Shown here: one piece after another, positions 7,032 through 14,649 of the stretch
Layout of the letters: the number at the start of each line of letters is the position of its first letter
How positions within the stretch are numbered: the first letter of the stretch is position 1
Origin: an uncultured Rhizobiaceae group bacterium
Lineage (GTDB): Bacteria; Pseudomonadota; Alphaproteobacteria; Rhizobiales; Rhizobiaceae
Assembly (NCBI GenBank): GCA_938009335.1
Contig: CALLHT010000262.1
Span: 1 to 26,850, forward strand
DNA: 26,850 nt
Direction: 5' to 3'
Program-made: the position numbers and the translations under genes
Notes under the pieces: model-generated
The model's database searches: none
What the model was told of the DNA's origin: nothing
What the model saw: only the letters and a program-made list of their open reading frames with translations

Positions 7032-8222
7032 GTGAATACATCCTCTCAATACGACGCAATCATCCTCGGTGCTGGCGGGGCCGGGCTCATGTGCGCAGGC
7101 ATTGCAGCGCAAATGGGCAAACGCATCCTCGTGATTGATCATGCCGTTGCTGCAGGAAAGAAAATCCTCATATCGGGCGGTGGGCGCTGTAACTTTACAA
7201 ACCTTGATGTGAAGCCGGATCGCTTTCTATCGCAGAACCGGCATTTCGCGAAGTCAGCGCTTTCTCAATATACGCAGCATGATTTCATCGATCTCGTAAA
7301 CCGCTATGGGATTGCCTGGCATGAGAAAACCCTCGGGCAGCTTTTTTGCGATGGTCCGGCCAATCAGATTGTGCAGCTGTTGTTGGAAGAAGCACGCAAG
7401 GGCGATTTCACACTGAAACTCTCTGAAAACATCGATGCTGTGCGCAAGCTTGAGACAGGATTCGAAATCGAAACCGACCAAGGCAACTATTCGACGCAGT
7501 CACTTGTGGTCGCAACCGGCGGACCATCAATCCCAAAAATGGGTGCAACGGGATACGCCTACGATTTAGCCCGGCAATTCAAACTCAAAGTGATTGAACC
7601 CCGCCCTGCCTTAGTCCCGTTTACCCTAGGCAAGGATGAAGCGCTATTCTCCGAGCTTTCCGGTGTAGCGACGCAGACCATCACATCAAATGAGAAAGCA
7701 TCGTTCCGAGAGGCATCGCTCTTTACACACAAAGGATTATCGGGCCCGGCAATCTTGCAAATTTCATCTTATTGGCGGAATGGAGAAAGCATCGAAATCA
7801 ATTTTCTTCCGGACCAAACATCTGACTGGCTGATCGAGGCCAAGAAAGAGATGCCACGTTCAACGCTTAAGAAGGCCTTGGCCCGCGCATTGCCTGAACG
7901 CCTTGCCGACACGCTTGCGGGGAGGTTGGATCAATCCAACCGTAACCTTGCGGATTACAAAAACGATGAGTTAGCGCAGATTGCCAACACACTCCGCAAA
8001 TGGGAGTTTACGCCAAACGGTACGGAAGGCTTTGCAAAAGCAGAAGTTACCATTGGCGGTGTTTCCACTGCTGAACTTTCTTCAAAGACGATGGAAAGCA
8101 AGAAGGTTTCAGGCCTTTATTTTATAGGCGAGGCAGTAGATGTGACTGGTTGGCTCGGCGGATATAATTTTCAGTGGGCTTGGTCTAGTGGTTATGTGGC
8201 GGGGATGGATATCGCGAGTTAA
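7032..8222 (+). CDS. YhiN/HI0933-family FAD-dependent oxidoreductase
   Basis: A 396-residue flavoprotein of the HI0933/YhiN family (also called BaiN/RdsA-like). The Rossmann FAD motif GAGGAG is at residues 13-18 and the family-specific SGGGRCNFTN at 48-57. The C-terminus has VTIGGV and GEAVDVTGWLGGYNFQWAWSSGYVAG, which closes the FAD site. The physiological substrate of most members is unknown; related proteins reduce flavin-linked substrates. GTG is the start, 15 bases after the fba terminator. The stop codon is shared through TTAA at 8219-8222 with the convergent Lrp-type gene. Length is normal. Confidence 0.92.
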   Translation: MNTSSQYDAIILGAGGAGLMCAGIAAQMGKRILVIDHAVAAGKKILISGGGRCNFTNLDVKPDRFLSQNRHFAKSALSQYTQHDFIDLVNRYGIAWHEKTLGQLFCDGPANQIVQLLLEEARKGDFTLKLSENIDAVRKLETGFEIETDQGNYSTQSLVVATGGPSIPKMGATGYAYDLARQFKLKVIEPRPALVPFTLGKDEALFSELSGVATQTITSNEKASFREASLFTHKGLSGPAILQISSYWRNGESIEINFLPDQTSDWLIEAKKEMPRSTLKKALARALPERLADTLAGRLDQSNRNLADYKNDELAQIANTLRKWEFTPNGTEGFAKAEVTIGGVSTAELSSKTMESKKVSGLYFIGEAVDVTGWLGGYNFQWAWSSGYVAGMDIAS

Positions 8223-8680
8223 ATAATCTCTAGCGGAACGGCATTTCCGTCTTTTGCCGTGCGCAAAACAACCATGGTTTGAAACCGCGATACATTCGTA
8301 TCGTTTCGGAACAATCGCTCACAAATCGCGTCAAACTCTTCCATATCTTTCAACGCAAAATGAAGTACGACATCAATCTCACCTGTCACGGCATGCGCTT
8401 GCACAACAGCAGGTTCGCTCGTTGCCAATGCCAGAAACCTGCGTAGATGCTCTTCACCATGTTCTTTCATCTCCACCGTCACAATGGTTTTGAGTGGGCG
8501 GGCCAGCTTTCGCGGATCAAGAACCGCAACAACCCGCCGTATCACGCCGGAATTTTTCAATCGCCTGATGCGGCGCAAACAGCTGGATGGGGACAAACCG
8601 ACTTCATCTGCCAAATCTGCATTGGTCCGTGATGCATCCTGCTGTAGCAAGTTCAGAAGTCGTTTATCCAACCGGTCCAT
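8219..8680 (-). CDS. Lrp/AsnC-family transcriptional regulator
   Basis: A 153-residue Lrp/AsnC regulator: an N-terminal winged helix-turn-helix (about residues 18-42, ADLADEVGLSPSSCLRRIRRL) and a C-terminal RAM ligand-binding domain (about 62-140) that senses amino acids or similar effectors. The ATG at 8680 is chosen over the GTG at 8698 because GGAG lies 7 bases upstream and the protein then starts MDRLDKRLL as in the family. It is divergent from a membrane protein gene, with an inverted repeat in the gap between them, so it very likely regulates itself and that gene. Its stop overlaps the upstream convergent gene by the TTAA at 8219-8222. Confidence 0.93.
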   Translation of the reverse strand: MDRLDKRLLNLLQQDASRTNADLADEVGLSPSSCLRRIRRLKNSGVIRRVVAVLDPRKLARPLKTIVTVEMKEHGEEHLRRFLALATSEPAVVQAHAVTGEIDVVLHFALKDMEEFDAICERLFRNDTNVSRFQTMVVLRTAKDGNAVPLEII

Positions 8681-8700
8681 ATCGATGCTCCAAAACACTT

Positions 8701-8730
8701 TGCAATATTATTGCACAAACTTGCATATTT
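8701..8730. promoter_or_regulatory. Candidate Lrp-type operator
   Basis: A perfect 15-base palindrome TGCAATA-T-TATTGCA (8701-8715) lies 20 bases upstream of the Lrp-type start, followed at 8721 by a further half-site-like TTGCATATTTTG. AT-rich palindromes with TTGCA arms in the divergent promoter fit Lrp/AsnC binding sites. Its position suits autoregulation and control of the gene at 8799. Confidence 0.6.
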
Positions 8731-8798
8731 TGACCACATCTGCGAAACGGCATGCGCTATCAGAGTTTCGTTAAACGTTGAGACCGCCGGTGAATGTT

Positions 8799-9758
8799 AT
8801 GCAGTACCTCAAAGAAAAGACCCGTGAGATAGCCTGGCTCTATTGGGAGCTTATGAAGACGATTTTGCCGATTGTCATCATCACACAAGTGCTGATTGAA
8901 ATTGGCCTTTTGGAATGGGCTTCTCCGTATTTCGAACCGCTAATGCAAACATTTGGTTTACCGCCGGAACTCGCTTTTGCTTGGCTTACCGGCATTTTCG
9001 CAGGCATTTGGGGCGGGCTAGTTGTTTTGTTCGCGGTTGTTTCTCCGGCAGAGCTGACCATCGGCCAAGTCAGCATTTTTTCTTCGCTTCTATTGTTCGC
9101 CCACGCGCTTCCCGTTGAGCAACGGATCATCCAACGCGCAGGCCCGGGCTTTTGGATAACCTTTTTCCTTCGTCTCTTTGGCGGCATGATCTACGCTTGG
9201 CTGGTTGTTCTGATCATCAGCGGCATTGAAATCTATGACCAAAAAATATCCCCCCTTTGGATTCCGGAAGCGCAAGAAAATGGTTGGATAGGGTTCTTCT
9301 ATACAACGGCTGAGACATTCTTCTGGATGCTGATTGTCTTGATCGGCTTGGTTTTGCTCCTTGATGGCTTGAAAGCATCAGGGATCCTCGATCGTCTGCA
9401 ACGCATGATATTGCCGATCTTCAAACCGGCCGGTTTGAAAGAAGAGGCATCATCGCTCGTTTCAATTGGCATCTTGCTCGGCATTACGTTTGGGGGCGGT
9501 CTCTTAATCAGAGAAGCAAAGAGCGGCACCATATCTGATAGGCAGATTTTCCTGGCCTGTGTTTTCATGGGGTTCGCCCACAGCCTGATCGAAGATACGC
9601 TTGTTGTCATGGCTGTTGGAGCAGATGTCTATATCGTGCTTGTTGGACGATTGATATTTGCAATTTTGGCCACCGGGCTTATCGCGCTTCTAATAAAGTC
9701 AATCTCGCAAGAGACTTTCGGCAGATACCTCTTTCATGCGAAACTGAAGCCTGTTTAG
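8799..9758 (+). CDS. Gate-domain (nucleoside-recognition-like) membrane protein
   Basis: A 319-residue polytopic inner-membrane protein with two related halves that resemble the Gate/nucleoside recognition domain (PF07670-like, as in SpmA/SpmB and YjiH). About 7-8 membrane segments are visible. Polar conserved-looking motifs inside the membrane part are FGGGLLIREAKSG and GFAHSLIEDTLVVM, likely part of the substrate path. The ATG at 8799 is preferred since GGTGA lies just upstream; TTG at 8778 or GTG at 8790 in frame are alternatives. It is divergent from an Lrp-type regulator and followed after 21 bases by an acetyltransferase gene. An amino acid or small-metabolite transporter is a reasonable guess, not shown by the sequence. 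Confidence 0.85.
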   Translation: MQYLKEKTREIAWLYWELMKTILPIVIITQVLIEIGLLEWASPYFEPLMQTFGLPPELAFAWLTGIFAGIWGGLVVLFAVVSPAELTIGQVSIFSSLLLFAHALPVEQRIIQRAGPGFWITFFLRLFGGMIYAWLVVLIISGIEIYDQKISPLWIPEAQENGWIGFFYTTAETFFWMLIVLIGLVLLLDGLKASGILDRLQRMILPIFKPAGLKEEASSLVSIGILLGITFGGGLLIREAKSGTISDRQIFLACVFMGFAHSLIEDTLVVMAVGADVYIVLVGRLIFAILATGLIALLIKSISQETFGRYLFHAKLKPV

Positions 9759-9779
9759 GAAACAGGAAATACAAACGCA

Positions 9780-10406
9780 TTGTCTGTAAAAACCACACTG
9801 CTCACGCCCGATGACTCTGAAGCGGCATTCGAACTCGCGACGCAAGTCTTCATTGAGGGCAGCACGCTTCATCTTGCGCTCGGTATTGGGCTTGAGGAAT
9901 ACCGGGAATACCTTCGCCCCTCCTTCGAAGCCATGATTGCGGAAGAACTTTCCGTCGCTGCATGGGACGACACATCGGGCGAAATGGTCGGATGCGTGAT
10001 TGCAACCGATTTCCACCAACATTTAAATCCGACGATCGCAAAGAATTGCAAGTTTGCACCCTTAGCAGCACTAACCCGCAAACTCTGTGCGCAGTATCAA
10101 CGGGTTCGAACCATCAAACCGAGGGACGCCGTTCTGGTGGATATGGGGGTGGTTGCCAGCAGCCATGCAGGCAAAGGCATTTATCAAGCGATGCGCCATG
10201 CCGCGCAATCTATTGCAAAAGAGAAGAAGTTTACTTCCGTGATTGGAGAGCTTTCATCTGCTTCAACCCAGCATGTAATCTTGAATAAGTTCGGGCATCA
10301 GAAACTCGCAGAGGTGAAGTTCTCTGACTTTGAGTTCGAAGGCCAACGCCCCTTCCGAACCATCACGGAGCCGGAAAGTATTATTCTTGCGGAGGGGAGG
10401 CTTTGA
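9780..10406 (+). CDS. GNAT-like N-acetyltransferase
   Basis: A 208-residue protein that looks like a GNAT acetyltransferase: a mixed alpha/beta fold with the strand VLVDMGVVASSHAGKGIYQAMRHAA at about 120-145, where the V-x-x-x-x-x-G-K-G-I/L-type loop corresponds to the acetyl-CoA pyrophosphate-binding motif A. The acceptor is unknown. The start is TTG with AGGAA about 11 bases upstream; no ATG is available near it. It lies 21 bases after the Gate-domain gene and is probably co-transcribed, so its substrate may be the compound handled by that membrane protein. Confidence 0.75.
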   Translation: MSVKTTLLTPDDSEAAFELATQVFIEGSTLHLALGIGLEEYREYLRPSFEAMIAEELSVAAWDDTSGEMVGCVIATDFHQHLNPTIAKNCKFAPLAALTRKLCAQYQRVRTIKPRDAVLVDMGVVASSHAGKGIYQAMRHAAQSIAKEKKFTSVIGELSSASTQHVILNKFGHQKLAEVKFSDFEFEGQRPFRTITEPESIILAEGRL

Positions 10407-10579
10407 AGGCGCATAGTTAATCCTCGTTAAGCCTGACATGCCCGCATTGCATGACACCCCTGCAATCTTATCTCTCGTAATTGCCCGTGAAAAAATATAT
10501 CTAAATTTCACGACATCAAAACATGTTGCCAACTCATTTCAAACGGCAACTCATGGGCTAGCCCCGAAGGATAAAGATT
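10407..10579 (+). promoter_or_regulatory. Leader/promoter region of the DUF1127 gene
   Basis: These 173 bases hold no ORF I would defend. Near the gene is a small inverted repeat, GTTGCC (10525-10530) with GGCAAC (10545-10550), and the 8-mer CAACTCAT occurs at 10530-10537 and 10547-10554. AAGGA 8 bases before the ATG is the ribosome binding site. A promoter must lie here because the gene is a stand-alone unit with its own terminator. Confidence 0.35.
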
Positions 10580-10726
10580 ATGAACATTATGCAAAACGTA
10601 CGCGCCTGGAACCGTGCCCGCCAAACAGAGAAAGCCCTTCGTGGTCTTTCGGCGCGCCAACTGGACGACATTGGTGTTTCACGACACGGCATTTCAGCAG
10701 TCGCAAGAAATCCACATTTCGGCTAA
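10580..10726 (+). CDS. DUF1127 mini-protein
   Basis: A 48-residue protein with the DUF1127 (YjiS-like) signature: a basic, tryptophan-containing N-terminus (VRAWNRARQ), then RGLSARQLDDIGVSRHGI and an arginine near the C-terminus. Family members in alphaproteobacteria are small arginine-rich proteins; one in Rhodobacter (CcaF1) binds RNA, and others affect phosphate or carbon metabolism. The start has AAGGA 8 bases upstream. The gene is isolated between convergent-free flanks and has its own strong terminator, so its mRNA is a short, separate transcript and could itself yield small RNA. Confidence 0.9.
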   Translation: MNIMQNVRAWNRARQTEKALRGLSARQLDDIGVSRHGISAVARNPHFG

Positions 10727-10757
10727 GAGCCCGCATATTCTTTTAGAATTTGAAAAT

Positions 10758-10788
10758 GCCCGCAGACACTGGTCTACGGGCGTTTTTT
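10758..10788 (+). terminator. Terminator of the DUF1127 gene
   Basis: GCCCGCAGAC (10758-10767), loop ACTG, GTCTACGGGC (10772-10781): 10-bp stem with one mismatch, then G and six T. It begins 31 bases after the stop. Confidence 0.88.
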
Positions 10789-10859
10789 GTATGAGAATAT
10801 CAATCCAGCTTCGTACCTTTTATCATTGACCTTTACGTAAAAGTTAGTATTTTTCTTGC

Positions 10860-11582
10860 ATGGTGACGAAATCAGAAATTCTCTACTCTTGGCTGGGATT
10901 CCCTGCTTACATTTGGCAGGGACTTGGCGTACGCCGACGTTCAATCCGCATGGCACCACCGCCACAAAAACCGATTGTGGACCTAAAGGGTAAGGGTAAG
11001 CCTATCCGTGTTCTGTTCATCGGCGACAGTTCAGTTGCGGGCGTGGGCGTTGATGATTTTGAGGAAAGCGTTGCGGGTCGCCTCCCAAGCCTTCTAAAGG
11101 CACAAACCGGTCGCCCAATTCATCAGCGCACGGCGGGGAACAATTCCGCGACCGCCGGGCAACTGCGTGACATCGTCGTGCCCAATCTTGAGCATGCTGA
11201 ATATGACTATATTTCAATCAGCATCGGCGTGAATGATGCGAAAAATTTTCATACGGCTGGCCGCTTCAAGAAAGAATTTGGCGGACTTCTATATGCTCTA
11301 CACGCGCGTTTTCCTAACGCAACTATTGTCTGGCAAAACCTGTTAGACATGGAAGGCATTCCGGTTCTTCCCTCCCCTTTGAAAAAAATCCTCGGCATCC
11401 GCTCTCGTTTGCTCAAGGAAAAGGGCAAGCAATTGTGTTTCGAACGCTCTGCTTTAGCGCCAGAGACAAATTGGACACCGCTGCCTCAAAACTTCTCACG
11501 CGACGGCTTCCACGCATCCAGCGAAGGGTACCGGGTTTGGGCGGAAGAATTGGCAGAATACATTGCGGATTTAGAGAGCTAG
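10860..11582 (+). CDS. SGNH/GDSL-family hydrolase
   Basis: A 240-residue SGNH hydrolase (esterase/lipase type). Block I is FIGDSSVAG with the nucleophile S57, block II glycine is in the AGNN region (about 92-95), block III is GVND at 123-126, and block V is DGFH with D215 and H218 completing the triad. The first 22 residues are mildly hydrophobic and then RRRS, possibly an uncleaved membrane-associated helix. The substrate is unknown. The stop codon TAG straddles the left junction of the MITE-like element (TA target plus the first G of the element); without the element the frame would end in TAA TAA at the same residue. Confidence 0.9.
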   Translation: MVTKSEILYSWLGFPAYIWQGLGVRRRSIRMAPPPQKPIVDLKGKGKPIRVLFIGDSSVAGVGVDDFEESVAGRLPSLLKAQTGRPIHQRTAGNNSATAGQLRDIVVPNLEHAEYDYISISIGVNDAKNFHTAGRFKKEFGGLLYALHARFPNATIVWQNLLDMEGIPVLPSPLKKILGIRSRLLKEKGKQLCFERSALAPETNWTPLPQNFSRDGFHASSEGYRVWAEELAEYIADLES

Positions 11583-11844
11583 GCCGTATACTCATAAAAC
11601 CGATGAAAATGGCAGTACAAATGGCTAAAACAGGCTAGAAACGGCCTGAAAAGCGGGTTGGCATCCCGGTTGAAGGTCGTGACGACGCCGGTTGACACCA
11701 TTTTGCTGTCCTACGGATATGGCAAATTTTCTCGACTAATGCGTTGCAAGCACTTGAAAATACGCAACATATCCTGCGCACTTGCGCCTATTAGTCGAAT
11801 AAATTTGCTCATACCATTTATACCGATTTTATGAGTATACGGCC
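11582..11844. mobile_element. MITE-like element, 263 bp, TA target duplication
   Basis: The ends are perfect 18-bp inverted repeats GGCCGTATACTCATAAAA (11582-11599) and its complement (11827-11844), continuing imperfectly for about 20 more bases. The element is flanked on both sides by TA (11580-11581 and 11845-11846), the target duplication of IS630/Tc1-mariner transposases. No transposase is present, so it would be non-autonomous. Inside is a second inverted pair with 19-bp arms and two mismatches, GCAAATTTTCTCGACTAAT (11722-11740) and its partner at 11790-11808, enclosing a small hairpin GCGCA-CT-TGCGC (11776-11787). RNA from either strand would fold strongly. This accounts for most of the gene-free stretch before prpE; 11845-11933 holds the prpE leader. 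Confidence 0.8.
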
Positions 11845-11933
11845 TAATAAACCTTTAGCGTAATAGACATTTTTCCCCGATTTTGCTTATGTTCGGCTGA
11901 AATATGAGCCGCAAGGCGCGGGGAGGAAAGTGC

Positions 11934-13829
11934 ATGTCATCATACGCGGAAGTTTACGGTAGCTGGAAAAGTGATCCAGAAGGATTTTGGGCGCAAGCCG
12001 CAAAGGAAATCGACTGGGTTACCCCGCCTCAAAAAACCTTCGATGCGCATGCGGGCGTATATGGTCGCTGGTATACAGGCGGCACGTGCAACACCTGCTA
12101 CAACGCGCTCGACCGCCATGTCGAAAACGGCCGCGCCGACCAGCCTGCAATTATCTATGATAGTCCGATCACCGGAAATCAAAAGACATACACATATGCA
12201 GAACTGCTAACAGAGGTGAATGCTCTGGCTAGCGTGATGCAAGATAAAGGCATCACCAAAGGCGACCGCGTCATCATTTACATGCCCATGGTGGCAGAAG
12301 CTGCGGTTTCCATGCTCGCCTGCGCGCGTTTGGGTGCCGTTCATTCTGTGGTGTTTGGTGGTTTCGCGGCTGCTGAGCTGGCAACCCGAATTGATGATTG
12401 CGCACCGAAAATGATCATCTCTGCTTCGTGCGGCATCGAACCGGGACGCATTGTTGCGTACAAACCGTTGCTTGATGAGGCGATTGAACTTTCCGCGTCA
12501 AAGCCCGAAACTACACTCATTTTGCAACGCGAGCAACAAACCTGCGACCTGATTGAAGGTCGTGATTTCGATTATGCTTCCTTGACTGCAGCAGCGCGTG
12601 AAGCAGGAGCAACGGTCGATTGCGTTCCCGTTGAAGCGACAGACCCGCTCTATATTCTCTACACCTCAGGCACGACTGGCCAACCAAAGGGTGTGGTGCG
12701 CGATAATGGTGGGCACATGGTCGCGCTCAAATGGTCTATGAAAGCGATTTACGATATCGATCCGGGCATGGTCTACTGGGCAGCATCCGACGTCGGCTGG
12801 GTAGTGGGTCATTCTTACATCGTGTACGCACCGCTGCTTCATGGCTGCACATCAATCCTCTTTGAAGGAAAGCCGGTTGGCACACCAGACGCTGGCACGT
12901 TCTGGCGGGTGATTTCTGAGCATGGTGTTGAAGCTTTGTTCACAGCACCCACTGCCTTCCGTGCCATCAAGGGCCAAGACCCCAAGGGCGAATTTATCGG
13001 CAAATATGATCTGTCAAAATTCCGCATTTTGTTCTTGGCCGGTGAACGCGCAGACCCAGACACCATCCATTGGGCAGAAGACAAGCTCGGTGTTCCGGTG
13101 ATCGACCATTGGTGGCAAACAGAAACCGGCTGGACGATTGCAGGCAATCCAATGGGACTGGGACAATTACCGGTCAAATACGGATCACCGACTGTGCCCA
13201 TGCCCGGCTATGACATGCAGGTTTTGAACGACGAAGGCGAACCGCTTCCCGCAGGAGAACTGGGCAACATCGTCGTCAAACTTCCGCTGCCACCAGGATG
13301 TTTCCCGACGCTTTGGAATGCAGAGGAGCGCTTTAAAGATGCATATCTGGCAGAATTCCCAGGCTATTACAAAACCGCTGATGCAGGCTATATCGATGAA
13401 GACGGGTACCTTTTCATCATGGCGCGGACTGACGACATCATCAACGTTGCAGGCCACCGTCTTTCTACCGGCGGGATGGAAGAAGTCGTCGCCGGACACA
13501 AAGATGTTGCCGAATGCGCTGTAATTGGCGTGGCTGATGAAATGAAGGGCCAAATCCCGTGTGGCTTCCTTATCTTGAACGCCGGATGCAACCGCGAACA
13601 CGATGAGATTAAGAAAGAGGTCATTGCATTGGTCCGCGAGAAGATCGGCCCCGTCGCAGCCTTTAAATCAGCCATGGTTGTGCAGCGCTTGCCGAAAACA
13701 CGGTCTGGTAAAATTCTGCGAGGCACCATGCAAAAAATTGCCGACGGGATGGAATGGAAAATGCCTGCAACAATCGACGATCCTGCTATACTGGATGAAA
13801 TCAGCGAGGTGCTGAAACAGCAAAAATAG
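11934..13829 (+). CDS. prpE: Propionyl-CoA synthetase (propionate-CoA ligase)
   Basis: A 631-residue acyl-adenylating enzyme that activates propionate (and weakly acetate) with ATP and CoA. The ATG at 11934 is chosen because GGGAGG lies 7 bases upstream and the start MSSYAEVYGSW matches family starts; the ATG at 11904 lacks a site. The adenylation P-loop YTSGTTGQPKG begins at residue 243, the PrpE-typical VRDNGGHMVALKWSM follows, DHWWQTETGW is the acyl-pocket motif, and the catalytic lysine is K593 in RSGKILRGT, the residue that is acetylated in relatives. RDNGGH and the length favour PrpE over acetyl-CoA synthetase. It is followed by an SDR gene after 21 bases, probably one operon. Confidence 0.93.
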   Translation: MSSYAEVYGSWKSDPEGFWAQAAKEIDWVTPPQKTFDAHAGVYGRWYTGGTCNTCYNALDRHVENGRADQPAIIYDSPITGNQKTYTYAELLTEVNALASVMQDKGITKGDRVIIYMPMVAEAAVSMLACARLGAVHSVVFGGFAAAELATRIDDCAPKMIISASCGIEPGRIVAYKPLLDEAIELSASKPETTLILQREQQTCDLIEGRDFDYASLTAAAREAGATVDCVPVEATDPLYILYTSGTTGQPKGVVRDNGGHMVALKWSMKAIYDIDPGMVYWAASDVGWVVGHSYIVYAPLLHGCTSILFEGKPVGTPDAGTFWRVISEHGVEALFTAPTAFRAIKGQDPKGEFIGKYDLSKFRILFLAGERADPDTIHWAEDKLGVPVIDHWWQTETGWTIAGNPMGLGQLPVKYGSPTVPMPGYDMQVLNDEGEPLPAGELGNIVVKLPLPPGCFPTLWNAEERFKDAYLAEFPGYYKTADAGYIDEDGYLFIMARTDDIINVAGHRLSTGGMEEVVAGHKDVAECAVIGVADEMKGQIPCGFLILNAGCNREHDEIKKEVIALVREKIGPVAAFKSAMVVQRLPKTRSGKILRGTMQKIADGMEWKMPATIDDPAILDEISEVLKQQK

Positions 13830-13850
13830 AGTCAGATCAGGTGGGCGAAT

Positions 13851-14639
13851 ATGACACTGGAAAACAAGGTTGCGATTGTAACGGGCGCTGCACAAGGCAT
13901 TGGCTACGCCATCGCCGAGCGCTATTTGCGAGAGAAAGCACGGGTCATCATCGCCGACGTAGATGATAAGACAGGCCACAAAGCCGAAACCGCATTGCGC
14001 AAGATCGGCAGTGTCAAATATGTGCACTGTAATGTTGCCGAGCGTCTGGATGTTCATAATCTGATTGCAGGCGCCATAGACGAATATGGCCGCATCGACA
14101 TTCTGGTCAACAATGCAGGCATTGTTGCTGGCGCAGAATTTCTGGATGTCACCGAAGAAGACTTCGACCGCGTTATTTCGGTGAACCTAAAAGGCGCATT
14201 TTTGTGCAGTCAGGAAGTTGCCCGCCATATGGTTGATCAGGTTGAGGTAGGCGAAGCACCGGGCTGTATCATCAATCTGTCATCGGTAAACGCGGTCTTT
14301 GCGATTGCCAATCAGGTCCCCTATTCGGTCTCCAAAGGCGGGGTAAATCAACTCACCAAAGTTACCGCCCTTGCTCTTGCAAAGCATGGCATTCGTGTGA
14401 ACGCAATTGGTCCGGGTTCTGTTATGAGCAAGATGCTGGAAGCGGTTGCCAATGATCCGGAAGCGCAGGCGAAAATATTATCAAGAACGCCTATGGGCCG
14501 TATTGGTGAGGCTTCTGAAATTGCGGCCATTGCCACATTCCTTGCTTCAGATGATGCAAGTTATGTGACAGGGCAAACCATCTACGCAGATGGTGGACGA
14601 CTAGGCCTCAACTACACCGTTCCGGTGAACGAGGCCTAG
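13851..14639 (+). CDS. Short-chain dehydrogenase/reductase (SDR)
   Basis: A 262-residue classical SDR. The cofactor motif TGAAQGIG is at residues 11-18, NNAG at about 89-92, and the catalytic set is S145, Y158 and K162 (YSVSK). D36-D38 after the second strand (IIADVDD) suggests NAD(H) rather than NADP(H). The C-terminal ADGG is typical. The substrate is unknown: 3-hydroxyacyl, sugar or polyol oxidation are all possible. It lies 21 bases downstream of prpE and likely shares its transcript, but a link to propionate is only inferred from position. It is convergent with the trcR-like gene, 10 bases away, with no terminator visible between them. Confidence 0.92.
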   Translation: MTLENKVAIVTGAAQGIGYAIAERYLREKARVIIADVDDKTGHKAETALRKIGSVKYVHCNVAERLDVHNLIAGAIDEYGRIDILVNNAGIVAGAEFLDVTEEDFDRVISVNLKGAFLCSQEVARHMVDQVEVGEAPGCIINLSSVNAVFAIANQVPYSVSKGGVNQLTKVTALALAKHGIRVNAIGPGSVMSKMLEAVANDPEAQAKILSRTPMGRIGEASEIAAIATFLASDDASYVTGQTIYADGGRLGLNYTVPVNEA

Positions 14640-14649
14640 AAAAGCACAA

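Noticed and set aside
13185..13729. Open frames antisense to prpE
   Set aside because: Shadows of a conserved enzyme gene with no independent support.
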